A stretch of DNA of 64,000 nucleotides from Acinetobacter johnsonii CIP 64.6 (GTDB lineage: Bacteria > Pseudomonadota > Gammaproteobacteria > Pseudomonadales > Moraxellaceae). A program made the translations under genes and the position numbers. The notes under the pieces were generated by a model. It searched no databases and was not told where the DNA came from. It saw only the letters and a list, made by a program, of their open reading frames with translations. Below are positions 9,664-18,054 of this stretch, piece after piece (the first letter of the stretch is position 1; every line of letters begins with the position of its first letter). The stretch spans positions 400,255 to 464,254 of the forward strand of contig NZ_KB849230.1 in NCBI RefSeq assembly GCF_000368045.1, given 5' to 3'.

Positions 9664-10302
9664 TCAGTTCACGGCATATTGTTGCACAATATCTCTGCAA
9701 TACAGACGTTTCACACCATGGGCCAGCATGTCTTGCCATGCATGTTGTAAAGAACCATGTAAATCAATGCCTTTGGTCGCATCGGCAATCACATAGGTTT
9801 GAAAACCGAGTTTACAGGCATCAATTGCCGTCCATGCCACACAAAAGTCAGTTGCAATCCCAACAATAAATACCGTATCAATCCCACGCTCTCTTAAATA
9901 GCCTGCGAGTCCCGTCTGGGTCTTATGATCGGCTTCTAAAAAAGCAGAATAACTATCAATATGCGCATGACATCCTTTACGAATGATCAACTGCGCTTTG
10001 GCAAGTTCAAGATCGGGATGCAGTTCAGCATCCTGTGTGCCTTGTACACAGTGACGTGGCCAGAGTACTTGTGTGCCGTAGTCTAATTCAATCGTTTGAA
10101 AGGCCTGTTGATCGGGATGGTTGTCTGCAAAAGAAACGTGATTTTCAGGATGCCAATCTTGGGTGAGTACAATAGTGTCAAAATAATCGCCAATCTGATT
10201 AATTTTAGGAATAATTTGATCTGATCCTGCTACCGCCAAATTTCCACCAGGCGTAAAACCATTTTGTACATCCACCACAATCAATGCCATATTCTTCTGC
10301 AT
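9664..10302 (-). CDS. pncA: Nicotinamidase
   Basis: It deamidates nicotinamide to nicotinate, feeding pncB. The 212-aa protein has the isochorismatase-fold catalytic triad: Asp in VVDVQNGF (residue about 12), Lys in IIRKGCH (about 112) and the nucleophile Cys in GIATDFCV (about 157). The metal-site residues D and H lie in QDWHPENH. AGGACAGAG lies upstream of the ATG at 10302. Confidence 0.94.
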   Translation of the reverse strand: MQKNMALIVVDVQNGFTPGGNLAVAGSDQIIPKINQIGDYFDTIVLTQDWHPENHVSFADNHPDQQAFQTIELDYGTQVLWPRHCVQGTQDAELHPDLELAKAQLIIRKGCHAHIDSYSAFLEADHKTQTGLAGYLRERGIDTVFIVGIATDFCVAWTAIDACKLGFQTYVIADATKGIDLHGSLQHAWQDMLAHGVKRLYCRDIVQQYAVN

Positions 10303-10902
10303 TCTTCTCTGTCCTTTTAGTTCTGCGCTCGAAGGCCAAGTTTAGCTTAATTTATAAAACAGTATTCATCCTCGCGGGTCAAAATTAAATGACCGCAGCC
10401 TTGAGTGCAATGGGTATTGTGGCAAATTGAAGCGAAGATAGAATATAGAACAAAATACTGGACATTGATCTATAACGTTAAAAGGACGATGTCACACATA
10501 CTTAGAGAACTCGTATAATCATGCAAAATCCTGACGTTTATAGAAGTTTATAACCCAATATTCAATTTGATCGGCTTCTAATACTCGATTGAGATGAAGA
10601 ATGTCCTTTCATTAAATACTTCAATCCATGGCCATAGGTTATGCAAAACGCCCTTTTCAGACGCAAAATAAGATGCTTTTCTTTGTCTACCATTTGAACA
10701 AGCTGTATTTTTGTAGCGAAAGATAAAGTTTTTATACACTTTGACTAAAGCATATTGTTCTTCATGTTGTGTTCGTTCATAATTTGCATAAGCATTATTC
10801 AATGCATCAGCGCTTTGAAAATGCTATAAATTAAAATACGCACCCATCCAATCTTATGTTTTTCTGGCCTAACTGGATGGACAAATAGGATATTTTTTTA
10901 AA
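10303..10902. other. Long intergenic region upstream of dapA
   Basis: About 600 bases with no convincing gene. A 74-codon reverse ORF (10578-10802) has no ribosome site and no recognisable family. A TATAAT at 10514-10519 lacks a good -35. AGGA at 10887-10890 is the likely ribosome site of dapA. The stretch could hold the dapA promoter or decayed sequence. Confidence 0.4.
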
Positions 10903-11802
10903 ATGACTCAGCAAGCACAGACCATCCAAGGCTCAATTGTCGCAATCGTCACCCCTATGTTTGAAGATGGCAGCGTAGATTGGAAGGGTCTAGAGAAGCT
11001 CGTTGAGTGGCACATCGCACAAGGCACAAATAGCATTGTTGCTGTCGGTACAACGGGTGAAGCGTCTACTCTAAGCATGAAAGAGCATACACAAGTGATT
11101 AAAGAAATCATTCGTGTCGCGAACAAACGCATCCCTATTATTGCGGGGACTGGCGCGAATTCAACGCGTGAAGCCATCGAGTTGACTAAAGAAGCCAAGG
11201 AACTCGGTGCAGATGCTGCTCTTCTGGTTACCCCTTATTATAATAAACCGACCCAAGAAGGCCTGTATCAGCATTATAAAGCTATTGCTGAAGCTGTTGA
11301 TCTTCCTCAAATTCTGTATAACGTACCTGGTCGTACGGGTGTCGATATGGCGAATGAAACGGTCATTCGTTTGGCCGATATTCCTCAAATTGTGGGCATC
11401 AAAGATGCCACAGGTGATGTCCCTCGTGGTCAAGCACTGCTCGAAGGCCTTGCTGGTAAAGCGATGACCGTCTATTCAGGTGATGATGCAACAGCTTATC
11501 AACTGATTCTGTCGGGAGCAAAAGGCAATATTTCTGTGACTGCAAACGTTGCACCAAAAGAAATGAGCGATGTTTGCGCGGCAGCACTGGCAGGCGAAGC
11601 TGAAAAAGCAGAAAACCTAAATACCCAAGTTGCAAATTTACACGAAATTCTATTTTGCGAATCAAACCCAATTCCTGTGAAATGGGCACTTCATGAAATG
11701 GAGTTAATCGAAACGGGTATTCGTTTACCATTAACACCACTTGCAGAACAATATCGCACACCGCTCCGTGAAGCACTCACAACGGCGGGTGTCATTAAAT
11801 AA
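10903..11802 (+). CDS. dapA: 4-hydroxy-tetrahydrodipicolinate synthase
   Basis: It condenses pyruvate with aspartate semialdehyde, the first committed step of diaminopimelate and lysine synthesis. 299 aa, a class I aldolase TIM barrel. GTTGEASTL is the substrate loop near residue 47, YNVPGRTG holds the catalytic Tyr near 138, and GIKDATGD holds the Schiff-base Lys near 166. It heads a dapA - lipoprotein - purC cluster, as in enterics (dapA-bamC-purC). The next pathway gene dapB is at 27995-28810. Confidence 0.97.
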   Translation: MTQQAQTIQGSIVAIVTPMFEDGSVDWKGLEKLVEWHIAQGTNSIVAVGTTGEASTLSMKEHTQVIKEIIRVANKRIPIIAGTGANSTREAIELTKEAKELGADAALLVTPYYNKPTQEGLYQHYKAIAEAVDLPQILYNVPGRTGVDMANETVIRLADIPQIVGIKDATGDVPRGQALLEGLAGKAMTVYSGDDATAYQLILSGAKGNISVTANVAPKEMSDVCAAALAGEAEKAENLNTQVANLHEILFCESNPIPVKWALHEMELIETGIRLPLTPLAEQYRTPLREALTTAGVIK

Positions 11803-11815
11803 AGAGCACATCAAT

Positions 11816-12424
11816 ATGCAATTACGTTTAGGTCTTACTCTCGCACTTTCAGTTGTCAGTTTAGCGGGTTGTAGTTCCCTTGCAGTCAATAACGGTAGTT
11901 TGGACTATAAAGAAACAGCAACCTTAGAACCTCTTAAGTACCCTGAAGGCTCTATGGTTCGACCTGCAACGCCGTTGTATCCAGCTCCAACGGTTGAAGC
12001 GCTCGCTCTTGAAAATGCACCTGTACTTGAAAACAAACGCGGAAACCGTTTTGCAATGCCGCGCCCTCAAGCTGCTCAAGTCATGTCGAATGCAGAATCA
12101 ACGGAAACAGTTGATACAGCTGTGAGCCGCCCTCAATTGATTATTGACGGAAATAAGAATCCACTGCTCAAAATTGAGGGAAATTCTGCTACAATTTGGC
12201 AATATACGCTTGCCACCCTCAGCAGCCTCAACCATCAAATTGTTGGTCAAAGCAAAAATGGTTATGAAGCAACCATTAAAATCGATCAACAGGTCTATGT
12301 GTTAAGACTGACCGCGGTCGGTAGCAGCAACAACCTCGCTGTGTTCAATGCCGATAACAGTTTTGCAGCGCCTGAAAAAGCCACAGAATTGTTAACCCAG
12401 ATTTACCAAAATTGGCCAGCCTAG
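11816..12424 (+). CDS. BamC (NlpB)-like outer-membrane lipoprotein
   Basis: 202 aa starting at the ATG 14 bases after the dapA stop (upstream in-frame codons overlap dapA and are not used). A type II signal peptide ends in lipobox LAGC with Cys19. The body has the YPEGSMVRPATPLYP segment typical of BamC N-terminal tails and one C-terminal alpha/beta domain (about 115-200). The enteric BamC has two such domains, so this is a shortened relative. The position between dapA and purC is conserved and supports the call. A role in the BAM complex is inferred. Confidence 0.75.
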   Translation: MQLRLGLTLALSVVSLAGCSSLAVNNGSLDYKETATLEPLKYPEGSMVRPATPLYPAPTVEALALENAPVLENKRGNRFAMPRPQAAQVMSNAESTETVDTAVSRPQLIIDGNKNPLLKIEGNSATIWQYTLATLSSLNHQIVGQSKNGYEATIKIDQQVYVLRLTAVGSSNNLAVFNADNSFAAPEKATELLTQIYQNWPA

Positions 12425-12460
12425 TCGTACTAGGCATTTTTTTTTGAAAAAGGTTCCCTC

Positions 12461-13180
12461 ATGTTAAAACAAACCTTGCTCTATACTGGTAAAGCGAAAT
12501 CTGTCTATGAAACAGACAGTGCAGACCACCTGATTTTAGTCTTTCGTGATGATGCTTCGGCATTCAATGGTGAAAAGATCGAACAACTAGATCGTAAAGG
12601 TAAGGTGAACAACCGTTTTAACGCCTTTATCATGGATAAATTGGCTGCGGCTGGCATTGAGACTCACTTTGAAAAACTTCTTTCTCCAACAGAAGTTCTA
12701 GTGAAAAAACTCAGCATGATCCCTGTTGAATGTGTAATTCGTAATTATGCAGCAGGTTCTTTATGCCGTCGCTTAGGTGTAGAAGAAGGCAAGGAATTAA
12801 CACCGCCGACTTTCGAATTATTCTTCAAAGATGATGCGCTTGGTGACCCAATGGTCAATGAGTCTCAAGCGATTGCTTTAGGTTGGGCAACTGCTGAGCA
12901 ACTTGAGCAAATGAAAGTCCTCACTTACCAAGTGAACGAAGTTCTTAAAAACTTATTTGACCAAGGTGGCATGCTACTTGTGGACTTCAAACTTGAGTTT
13001 GGCGTATTCCACGACCGTATTGTTCTTGGTGATGAGTTCTCTCCAGACGGTTGTCGTCTATGGGACAAAGAAACCAAGAAAAAACTCGACAAAGACCGTT
13101 TCCGTCAAGGTTTAGGTGGTGTGGTTGAAGCTTATGAAGAAGTTGCTGCACGTTTAGGTATCGACCTTTCTGATATCTAA
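12461..13180 (+). CDS. purC: SAICAR synthetase
   Basis: It joins aspartate to CAIR, using ATP, to form SAICAR in purine synthesis. 239 aa, the usual bacterial length. The N-terminus LLYTGKAKSVYETD is the phosphate-binding signature, followed by RDDASAFNGEK, PVECVIRNYAAGS and LVDFKLEFG with DEFSPDGCRLWD near 190-202. It is the last gene of the dapA cluster, ending at a strong terminator. Confidence 0.97.
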   Translation: MLKQTLLYTGKAKSVYETDSADHLILVFRDDASAFNGEKIEQLDRKGKVNNRFNAFIMDKLAAAGIETHFEKLLSPTEVLVKKLSMIPVECVIRNYAAGSLCRRLGVEEGKELTPPTFELFFKDDALGDPMVNESQAIALGWATAEQLEQMKVLTYQVNEVLKNLFDQGGMLLVDFKLEFGVFHDRIVLGDEFSPDGCRLWDKETKKKLDKDRFRQGLGGVVEAYEEVAARLGIDLSDI

Positions 13181-13194
13181 TCAGTTACAGATTC

Positions 13195-13226
13195 AAAAAA
13201 ACCGAGCTTAATCGCTCGGTTTTTTT
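13195..13226 (+). terminator. Terminator after purC
   Basis: Stem ccgagc / gctcgg with a 6-base loop and seven flanking A and T residues. The same stem arms recur at 16738-16766. Confidence 0.9.
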
Positions 13227-13572
13227 ATAGGTGACTCAGCGCCAATAATAGCTAGCCAGAACATAAAATTGCTGCGAATAAAACAACATTCCTGTACGCC
13301 ATAGCGCACAAGACTTCCGGTATATTTCAACTATGTATTGAATTTGTTTTTTAATATGATAAAAACATATGAACAGGACGTTCTCAGATAAAAATTATTC
13401 CAACCGAAAAAATACCCTTATTTCCTCATCTCTCATGGCGACAAGATCCATCGATCCCCTAAGAGCAGAAAGCTGGTATAGATGTTGCTTTTATTCAAAA
13501 GTACTCAGTAGGGTAAATTCTATCTTCGTCTTATTTCCTAGATTTGATTTTTTACGGATGGCTATATTTAAA
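13227..13572. promoter_or_regulatory. Leader region of the amino-acid ABC operon
   Basis: About 345 AT-rich bases before the binding-protein gene. The binding-protein frame stays open far upstream (to 13369), but those residues precede the signal peptide and are not export-like, so they are treated as leader. No clear riboswitch fold or operator was recognised. Confidence 0.35.
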
Positions 13573-14358
13573 ATGAAAAACTGGCAAAAAAAATTACTAC
13601 TTTCTACTACATTCGTAGCCGTAGCACTGAGCAGTACTGTCCAAGCAAAAGAATGGAAAACCATTCGTTTTGGCACAGAATCCGCATATGCACCTTTTGA
13701 ATATAAAACACCAGACAATAAGCTGGTCGGTTTTGACATCGACTTGGGCAATGCTATTTGTGCCAAATTAAAAGCCAAATGCGTGTGGGTAGAAAACTCC
13801 TTTGATGGGATGATTCCTGCGCTCAAAGCGAAGAAATTCGACGGTATTCTGTCTTCAATGACGGTCACTACGGATCGTGCAAAACAAATCGCGTTTAGTA
13901 ATAAAATTTACAACACGCCTACCCGCATGGTCGCGAAGAAAGGCTCTCCTTTACTCCCTACGCCTGCATCCCTAAAAGGCAAACGTGTGGGTGTACAACA
14001 AGGTACGATTCAAGAAGGCTATGCAAAAGCCTATTGGGCGCCTAAAGGTGTCAATGTAGTTCCTTATCCAAACCAAGATGTGCTTTACCAAGACATGGTT
14101 TCGGGACGTCTAGATGCAACATTACAAGATGCGATTATGGTCGATGCAGGTTTCCTAAAATCGGCGAAAGGTAAAGGCTTTGCTTTTGCAGGTAATAATG
14201 TGGTCGATGCCAAAACACTCGGTGTGGGGGCTGCAATCGGCTTACGTAAAGAAGATGTCGATCTGAAAAAGAATATTGATAAAGCGTTAGCTGAAATTAT
14301 TGCCGACGGCACCTATAAGAAACTCGAGAAAAAATACTTCTCCTTCAGCATTTATTAA
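13573..14358 (+). CDS. Cationic amino-acid ABC transporter, periplasmic binding protein
   Basis: 261 aa from the ATG at 13573, giving a clean signal peptide (MKNWQKKLLLSTTFVAVA..., cleavage after VQA). An in-frame ATG five codons upstream is less likely. The mature part is a family 3 solute-binding protein: IRFGTESAYAPFEYK, VGFDIDLGNAICAKL, FDGMIPALKAKKFDG and RVGVQQGTIQEGY. This is the ArgT/HisJ/ArtJ type for lysine, arginine, ornithine or histidine. The exact ligand is not decided by sequence reading. It is first of four genes for a complete importer. Confidence 0.9.
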   Translation: MKNWQKKLLLSTTFVAVALSSTVQAKEWKTIRFGTESAYAPFEYKTPDNKLVGFDIDLGNAICAKLKAKCVWVENSFDGMIPALKAKKFDGILSSMTVTTDRAKQIAFSNKIYNTPTRMVAKKGSPLLPTPASLKGKRVGVQQGTIQEGYAKAYWAPKGVNVVPYPNQDVLYQDMVSGRLDATLQDAIMVDAGFLKSAKGKGFAFAGNNVVDAKTLGVGAAIGLRKEDVDLKKNIDKALAEIIADGTYKKLEKKYFSFSIY

Positions 14359-14442
14359 TTTATAGGGTGTCGGTTAAATACCGACACCCTATATATATTG
14401 CTGATTTATAAAATATTATATTTTTACTCGGAGAAACTGAGT

Positions 14443-15132
14443 ATGTTTCTGTCTGGCTATGGTCCCGTATTACTCAGTGGCACTTGGATGACCATACAGC
14501 TTGCTTTGTTATCACTGGTACTTTCGATCATTATTGGATTGTTTGGGGCAAGTGCCAAACTTTCTCGTATTCAAATCTTACGTCATGTTGCAACCCTCTA
14601 TACCACGCTCATTCGTAGTGTTCCTGATCTGGTGATCATGTTGTTGTTGTTCTATAGCCTGCAACTTGGATTGAACTCGATTACCGAATCGATTCATATG
14701 GAGCAAATTGACATCAATCCCTTTGTGGCAGGGGTGATTACTTTAGCCTTTATTTATGGGGCCTATTTTACGGAAACCTTCCGTGGCGCATTTCAAGCCG
14801 TCCCCAAAGGTCAACTTGAAGCTGCATATGCCTATGGCATGACCCCATTTCAAGTCTTCAGGCGTGTCCTCTTTCCACAAATGATGCGTTTTGCCTTACC
14901 GGGGATTGGCAATAACTGGCAAGTCCTCATCAAAGCCACTGCCTTGGTGTCCTTAATTGGTTTGACCGACATCGTCAAAATTACCCAAGATGCAGGTCGA
15001 AGCAGCATGCAAGTGTTCTATTTCAGTATTGTTGCAGCCGTCATTTATCTGGCCATCACCACCCTTTCGAATTTGATTCTCATGTGGCTGGAACGTCGTT
15101 ATTCTGCTGGTGTGAAAAAGGGACAACTATGA
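14443..15132 (+). CDS. Amino-acid ABC transporter permease (HisQ/ArtQ type)
   Basis: 229 aa starting at the ATG at 14443, with GGAG about 10 bases upstream. Hydrophobic segments run at about 10-30, 50-75, 90-110, 145-165 and 190-215. The EAA cytosolic loop GQLEAAYAYGMTPFQVFRRV..P near residues 125-150 docks the ATPase. Its stop overlaps the start of the next permease by four bases (ATGA), implying coupled translation. Confidence 0.92.
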   Translation: MFLSGYGPVLLSGTWMTIQLALLSLVLSIIIGLFGASAKLSRIQILRHVATLYTTLIRSVPDLVIMLLLFYSLQLGLNSITESIHMEQIDINPFVAGVITLAFIYGAYFTETFRGAFQAVPKGQLEAAYAYGMTPFQVFRRVLFPQMMRFALPGIGNNWQVLIKATALVSLIGLTDIVKITQDAGRSSMQVFYFSIVAAVIYLAITTLSNLILMWLERRYSAGVKKGQL

Positions 15133-15842
15133 TTGAAATTATTCAACAATACTGGCAGTCCTATCTGTGGACCGATGGTTTTCAAATGACTGGGGTCGCC
15201 ATGACCGCATGGCTACTGGTCTTATCGATTGCGATTGGTTTTGTTCTGGCTGTGCCTTTGTCAATTGCTCGAGTTTCTGAGCATGCTTTTGTACGTGGAC
15301 CTGTTTGGTTTTTTACTTATATTTTCCGTGGTACTCCCTTATATGTGCAGCTACTGATTATTTATACCGGGATTTATAGCCTCGAATTTGTCCATGCCCA
15401 TGAACGGCTCGATGAGTTTTTTAGAGAAGGACTTAATTGCACCATTTTAGCGTTTGCACTCAATACAGCAGCTTATACCACTGAAATTTTTGCAGGGGCG
15501 ATACGTTCGATTCCCTACGGCGAAATTGAGGCGGCAAAAGCCTTTGGAATGTCGCCTTGGAAACGCTATACCCGCATTATTATTCCATCTATGCTACGTC
15601 GAGCATTGCCGTTTTATGGTAATGAAGTCATTTTGATGCTGCATGCAACCACCATTGCCTTCACTGCAACCGTGCCTGATATTCTCAAAATTGCACGGGA
15701 TGTCAATGCTGCCACTTATGCCACGTTTGATGCCTTTGGCATTGCCGCTGTGCTGTATGCCTGTCTGGCATTTATCCTCATTTGGATCTTTCGTAAATTG
15801 GAACAACGCTGGTTGGCGTTTTTAAAACCATCGAATCATTAG
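15129..15842 (+). CDS. Amino-acid ABC transporter permease (HisM/ArtM type)
   Basis: 237 aa starting at the ATG at 15129 (ATGA overlap with the upstream permease). It has five predicted helices and FRGTPLYVQLLI, the family hallmark after helix 2. The EAA loop GEIEAAKAFGMSPWKRY lies near residues 135-151. It pairs with the previous permease as the heterodimeric membrane core of the importer. Confidence 0.92.
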   Translation: MIEIIQQYWQSYLWTDGFQMTGVAMTAWLLVLSIAIGFVLAVPLSIARVSEHAFVRGPVWFFTYIFRGTPLYVQLLIIYTGIYSLEFVHAHERLDEFFREGLNCTILAFALNTAAYTTEIFAGAIRSIPYGEIEAAKAFGMSPWKRYTRIIIPSMLRRALPFYGNEVILMLHATTIAFTATVPDILKIARDVNAATYATFDAFGIAAVLYACLAFILIWIFRKLEQRWLAFLKPSNH

Positions 15843-15850
15843 GAGAAACA

Positions 15851-16627
15851 ATGGAAAATTCAGCAAAACTGGTGATTCGAGACCTTTGTAAAAGTTTTGG
15901 CGATCATGAAGTCTTAAAAGGGGTTTCACTTGAGGCACGCGCAGGTGATGTGATTAGTATTATTGGTTCCTCAGGTTCAGGTAAAAGTACCTTTCTTCGT
16001 TGCATCAATTTTCTAGAACAACCAAGCCAAGGCAGCATTCAGCTCAATGGTGAACAGTTAGAGACCACTTTAGATAAAAATGGCGATCTCAAAGCGACAA
16101 ATCCCAAACAACTGCAAAAAATGCGCACCCAACTGATGATGGTCTTTCAACATTTCAATTTGTGGTCGCATATGACGGTATTAGAAAATATTATTGAAGG
16201 ACCCATTCATGTCTTGGGGCTAAAGCGGAGTGAGGCGGAAGAGCGTGCACGAAAATACTTAAGAAAAGTTGGGCTTGCTGAAAGTGTCGAAAAGAAATAT
16301 CCGTCTTTTTTGTCAGGAGGACAGCAACAGCGTGTTGCAATTGCCCGCGCCTTGGCAATGGAGCCTGAAGTGATGTTGTTTGATGAGCCGACCAGTGCTC
16401 TAGACCCTGAACTGGTGGGTGAGGTATTGAAAGTGATGCAAAGTTTAGCTGAAGAAGGCCGAACCATGATTGTGGTCACCCATGAAATGGGCTTCGCACG
16501 CCATGTATCCAATCATGTCATTTTCTTAGATCAAGGCAAAATTGAAGAACAAGGTGATCCAAAAGAAGTTTTGATTCACCCCAAAAGTGAACGCCTGCAA
16601 CAGTTTTTAGAGGGTAACTTTAAATAA
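15851..16627 (+). CDS. Amino-acid ABC transporter ATP-binding protein (HisP/ArtP type)
   Basis: 258 aa. Walker A GSSGSGKST near residue 38, Q-loop VFQHFNLWSHMTV, signature LSGGQQQR near 154, Walker B VMLFDEPTSALDPE and switch His in VTHEMGF. The length and the insert between Walker A and the Q-loop (LEQPSQGSIQLNGEQ...) fit the HisP/GlnQ subfamily. It starts 8 bases after the permease with AGGAG just before, and is the last gene of the operon. Confidence 0.95.
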   Translation: MENSAKLVIRDLCKSFGDHEVLKGVSLEARAGDVISIIGSSGSGKSTFLRCINFLEQPSQGSIQLNGEQLETTLDKNGDLKATNPKQLQKMRTQLMMVFQHFNLWSHMTVLENIIEGPIHVLGLKRSEAEERARKYLRKVGLAESVEKKYPSFLSGGQQQRVAIARALAMEPEVMLFDEPTSALDPELVGEVLKVMQSLAEEGRTMIVVTHEMGFARHVSNHVIFLDQGKIEEQGDPKEVLIHPKSERLQQFLEGNFK

Positions 16628-16737
16628 TTGAATAGTCTTCAAGAGCTTGATGCAGCAATGATTCAACATTCAATACTTAGTTGAAAAGATAAAGCGCCTT
16701 GTTTGATCTGATCCCACGAAACTATATGCACTCAGAT

Positions 16738-16766
16738 AAAAACCGAGCCATTTCGCTCGGTTTTTT
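16738..16766 (+). terminator. Terminator after the amino-acid ABC operon
   Basis: Stem ccgagc / gctcgg with loop CATTTC and a six-T tail. It can also serve the convergent Lrp gene. Confidence 0.88.
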
Positions 16767-16784
16767 ACCTTTCCACCTAAGCTT

Positions 16785-17252
16785 TTATAGATTGGTATAT
16801 CGATTTTTAGTGGTATCCATCACCAAAAAACTGGTGATCGAGCTAATGGATGGAATCGTTCCTAAAACATCAGTATGAAACTTTTTATAAGACTTAATGT
16901 CAGCCACTTCAACCCTGAGCAAATACTCGACCGAGCCTGTAATGGTATGACACTCTGTGACTTCATCCGTTGCAGTGATCACATCCTCAAACTGACTCAA
17001 GCTTTCTTTTGAGTGACAAGACAGCCCAATAGTCACATAAACCGTTAAGCCGATACCCAAAATCGAACGGTCAATCACCGCTTTATAGCCTCGGATCACA
17101 CCAACTCTTTCTAACTCTTGCACGCGTCGTAAACAGGCCGATGGCGATAAACCCACGCGTTCTGCCAGTTTAATATTGGTTAAATGTGCATCGCGCTCAA
17201 GCTCACACAATATTTTTCGGTCTAATCGATCTAATTCAATCATTTGTTGCAT
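16785..17252 (-). CDS. Lrp/AsnC family transcriptional regulator
   Basis: 155 aa. An N-terminal winged HTH (LDRKILCELERDAHLTNIKLAERVGLSPSACLRRV, residues about 9-43) is followed by the RAM/AsnC ligand domain (VYVTIGLSCHS..., EVTECHTITGSVEYLLRVEV). The HTH SPSACLRRVQ is Lrp-like. It is divergent from a LysE exporter, an arrangement in which such regulators usually sense the exported amino acid and activate the exporter. Target and ligand here are inference. Confidence 0.92.
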   Translation of the reverse strand: MQQMIELDRLDRKILCELERDAHLTNIKLAERVGLSPSACLRRVQELERVGVIRGYKAVIDRSILGIGLTVYVTIGLSCHSKESLSQFEDVITATDEVTECHTITGSVEYLLRVEVADIKSYKKFHTDVLGTIPSISSITSFLVMDTTKNRYTNL

Positions 17253-17338
17253 GAAACTCAGTATTAACGATCAATATACAACCAAATTGTGATAGATCAA
17301 CAATAAAATGATATTTATTTGATTACGCCATCCCCTTT

Positions 17339-17959
17339 ATGAACGCTTCACTGTTTGTCTCTTATCTACTGTTCTGTGTCGTAATGACCTGCACGCCTGG
17401 ACCCAATAATGCACTGGTCATGCTGTCTGGTGCACGATTTGGTATCCGTAAAACTCTAACTCTGGTTTTAGGTATTGCCTTTGGTGTGGCTGTGCAACTC
17501 TTCGCCATTGGCATAGGGTTAAATCAGGTGTTTCTGGCCCTGCCCCAGCTCCAATTTATTTTAAGTTTAATCGGTACGGCTTATATGCTGTGGCTCGCAT
17601 GGAAAATCGCGTCCAGTGGGCCACTCAACATCGAATTAGAACAAAAACCATCGATGGGTTTTCTACAAGGGGCTCTTTTTCAGTGGGTCAATCCCAAAGC
17701 GTGGATTATCTCCATCAGCACCATTGCCACTTATTTTGCTTTAAACCATCATGTCAGTGATATTCTTTATGCGGCCCTGATTTTAATGGTAGTTTCCATT
17801 CCATGTGTCGGGGTTTGGGCAGTCGGTGGTCTTTTCTTACGCCAATATCTGATGAAACCGCGCTTTGCCTTGAGCTTTAACATCACAATGGCAATCGCTT
17901 TATTAGCCGCTGTGTTACCTGCGGCATTAAAATTGATGAATACGCACATCGGAACATAA
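17339..17959 (+). CDS. LysE/RhtB family amino-acid exporter
   Basis: 206 aa inner-membrane protein with about six helices. The family signature TPGPNNALVMLSGARFG lies near residues 18-34. WVNPKAWI near residue 112 is the conserved loop motif, aligned with the LysE/RhtB family. It is divergent from an Lrp-type regulator and close to a cationic amino-acid importer, suggesting a local amino-acid homeostasis module. Confidence 0.92.
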   Translation: MNASLFVSYLLFCVVMTCTPGPNNALVMLSGARFGIRKTLTLVLGIAFGVAVQLFAIGIGLNQVFLALPQLQFILSLIGTAYMLWLAWKIASSGPLNIELEQKPSMGFLQGALFQWVNPKAWIISISTIATYFALNHHVSDILYAALILMVVSIPCVGVWAVGGLFLRQYLMKPRFALSFNITMAIALLAAVLPAALKLMNTHIGT

Positions 17960-18024
17960 AACGCTACAGTGCTTAAAGAAAAAACTGCTCAATGAATGTG
18001 ACTAAATCCTAAGCCTCAAAAAAC

Positions 18025-18053
18025 AAAAGCCTGATTTTTTCATCAGGCTTTTT
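18025..18053. terminator. Bidirectional terminator, lysE / rarA
   Basis: Stem gcctgat / atcaggc with a T-rich loop, and A and T runs outside. Confidence 0.88.
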
Positions 18054-18054
18054 A

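Noticed and set aside
10578..10802. 74-codon reverse ORF before dapA
   Set aside because: No ribosome site, no recognisable family; probably chance.
13369..13572. Upstream extension of the ABC binding protein
   Set aside because: The extra residues precede a perfect signal peptide and look like leader sequence.
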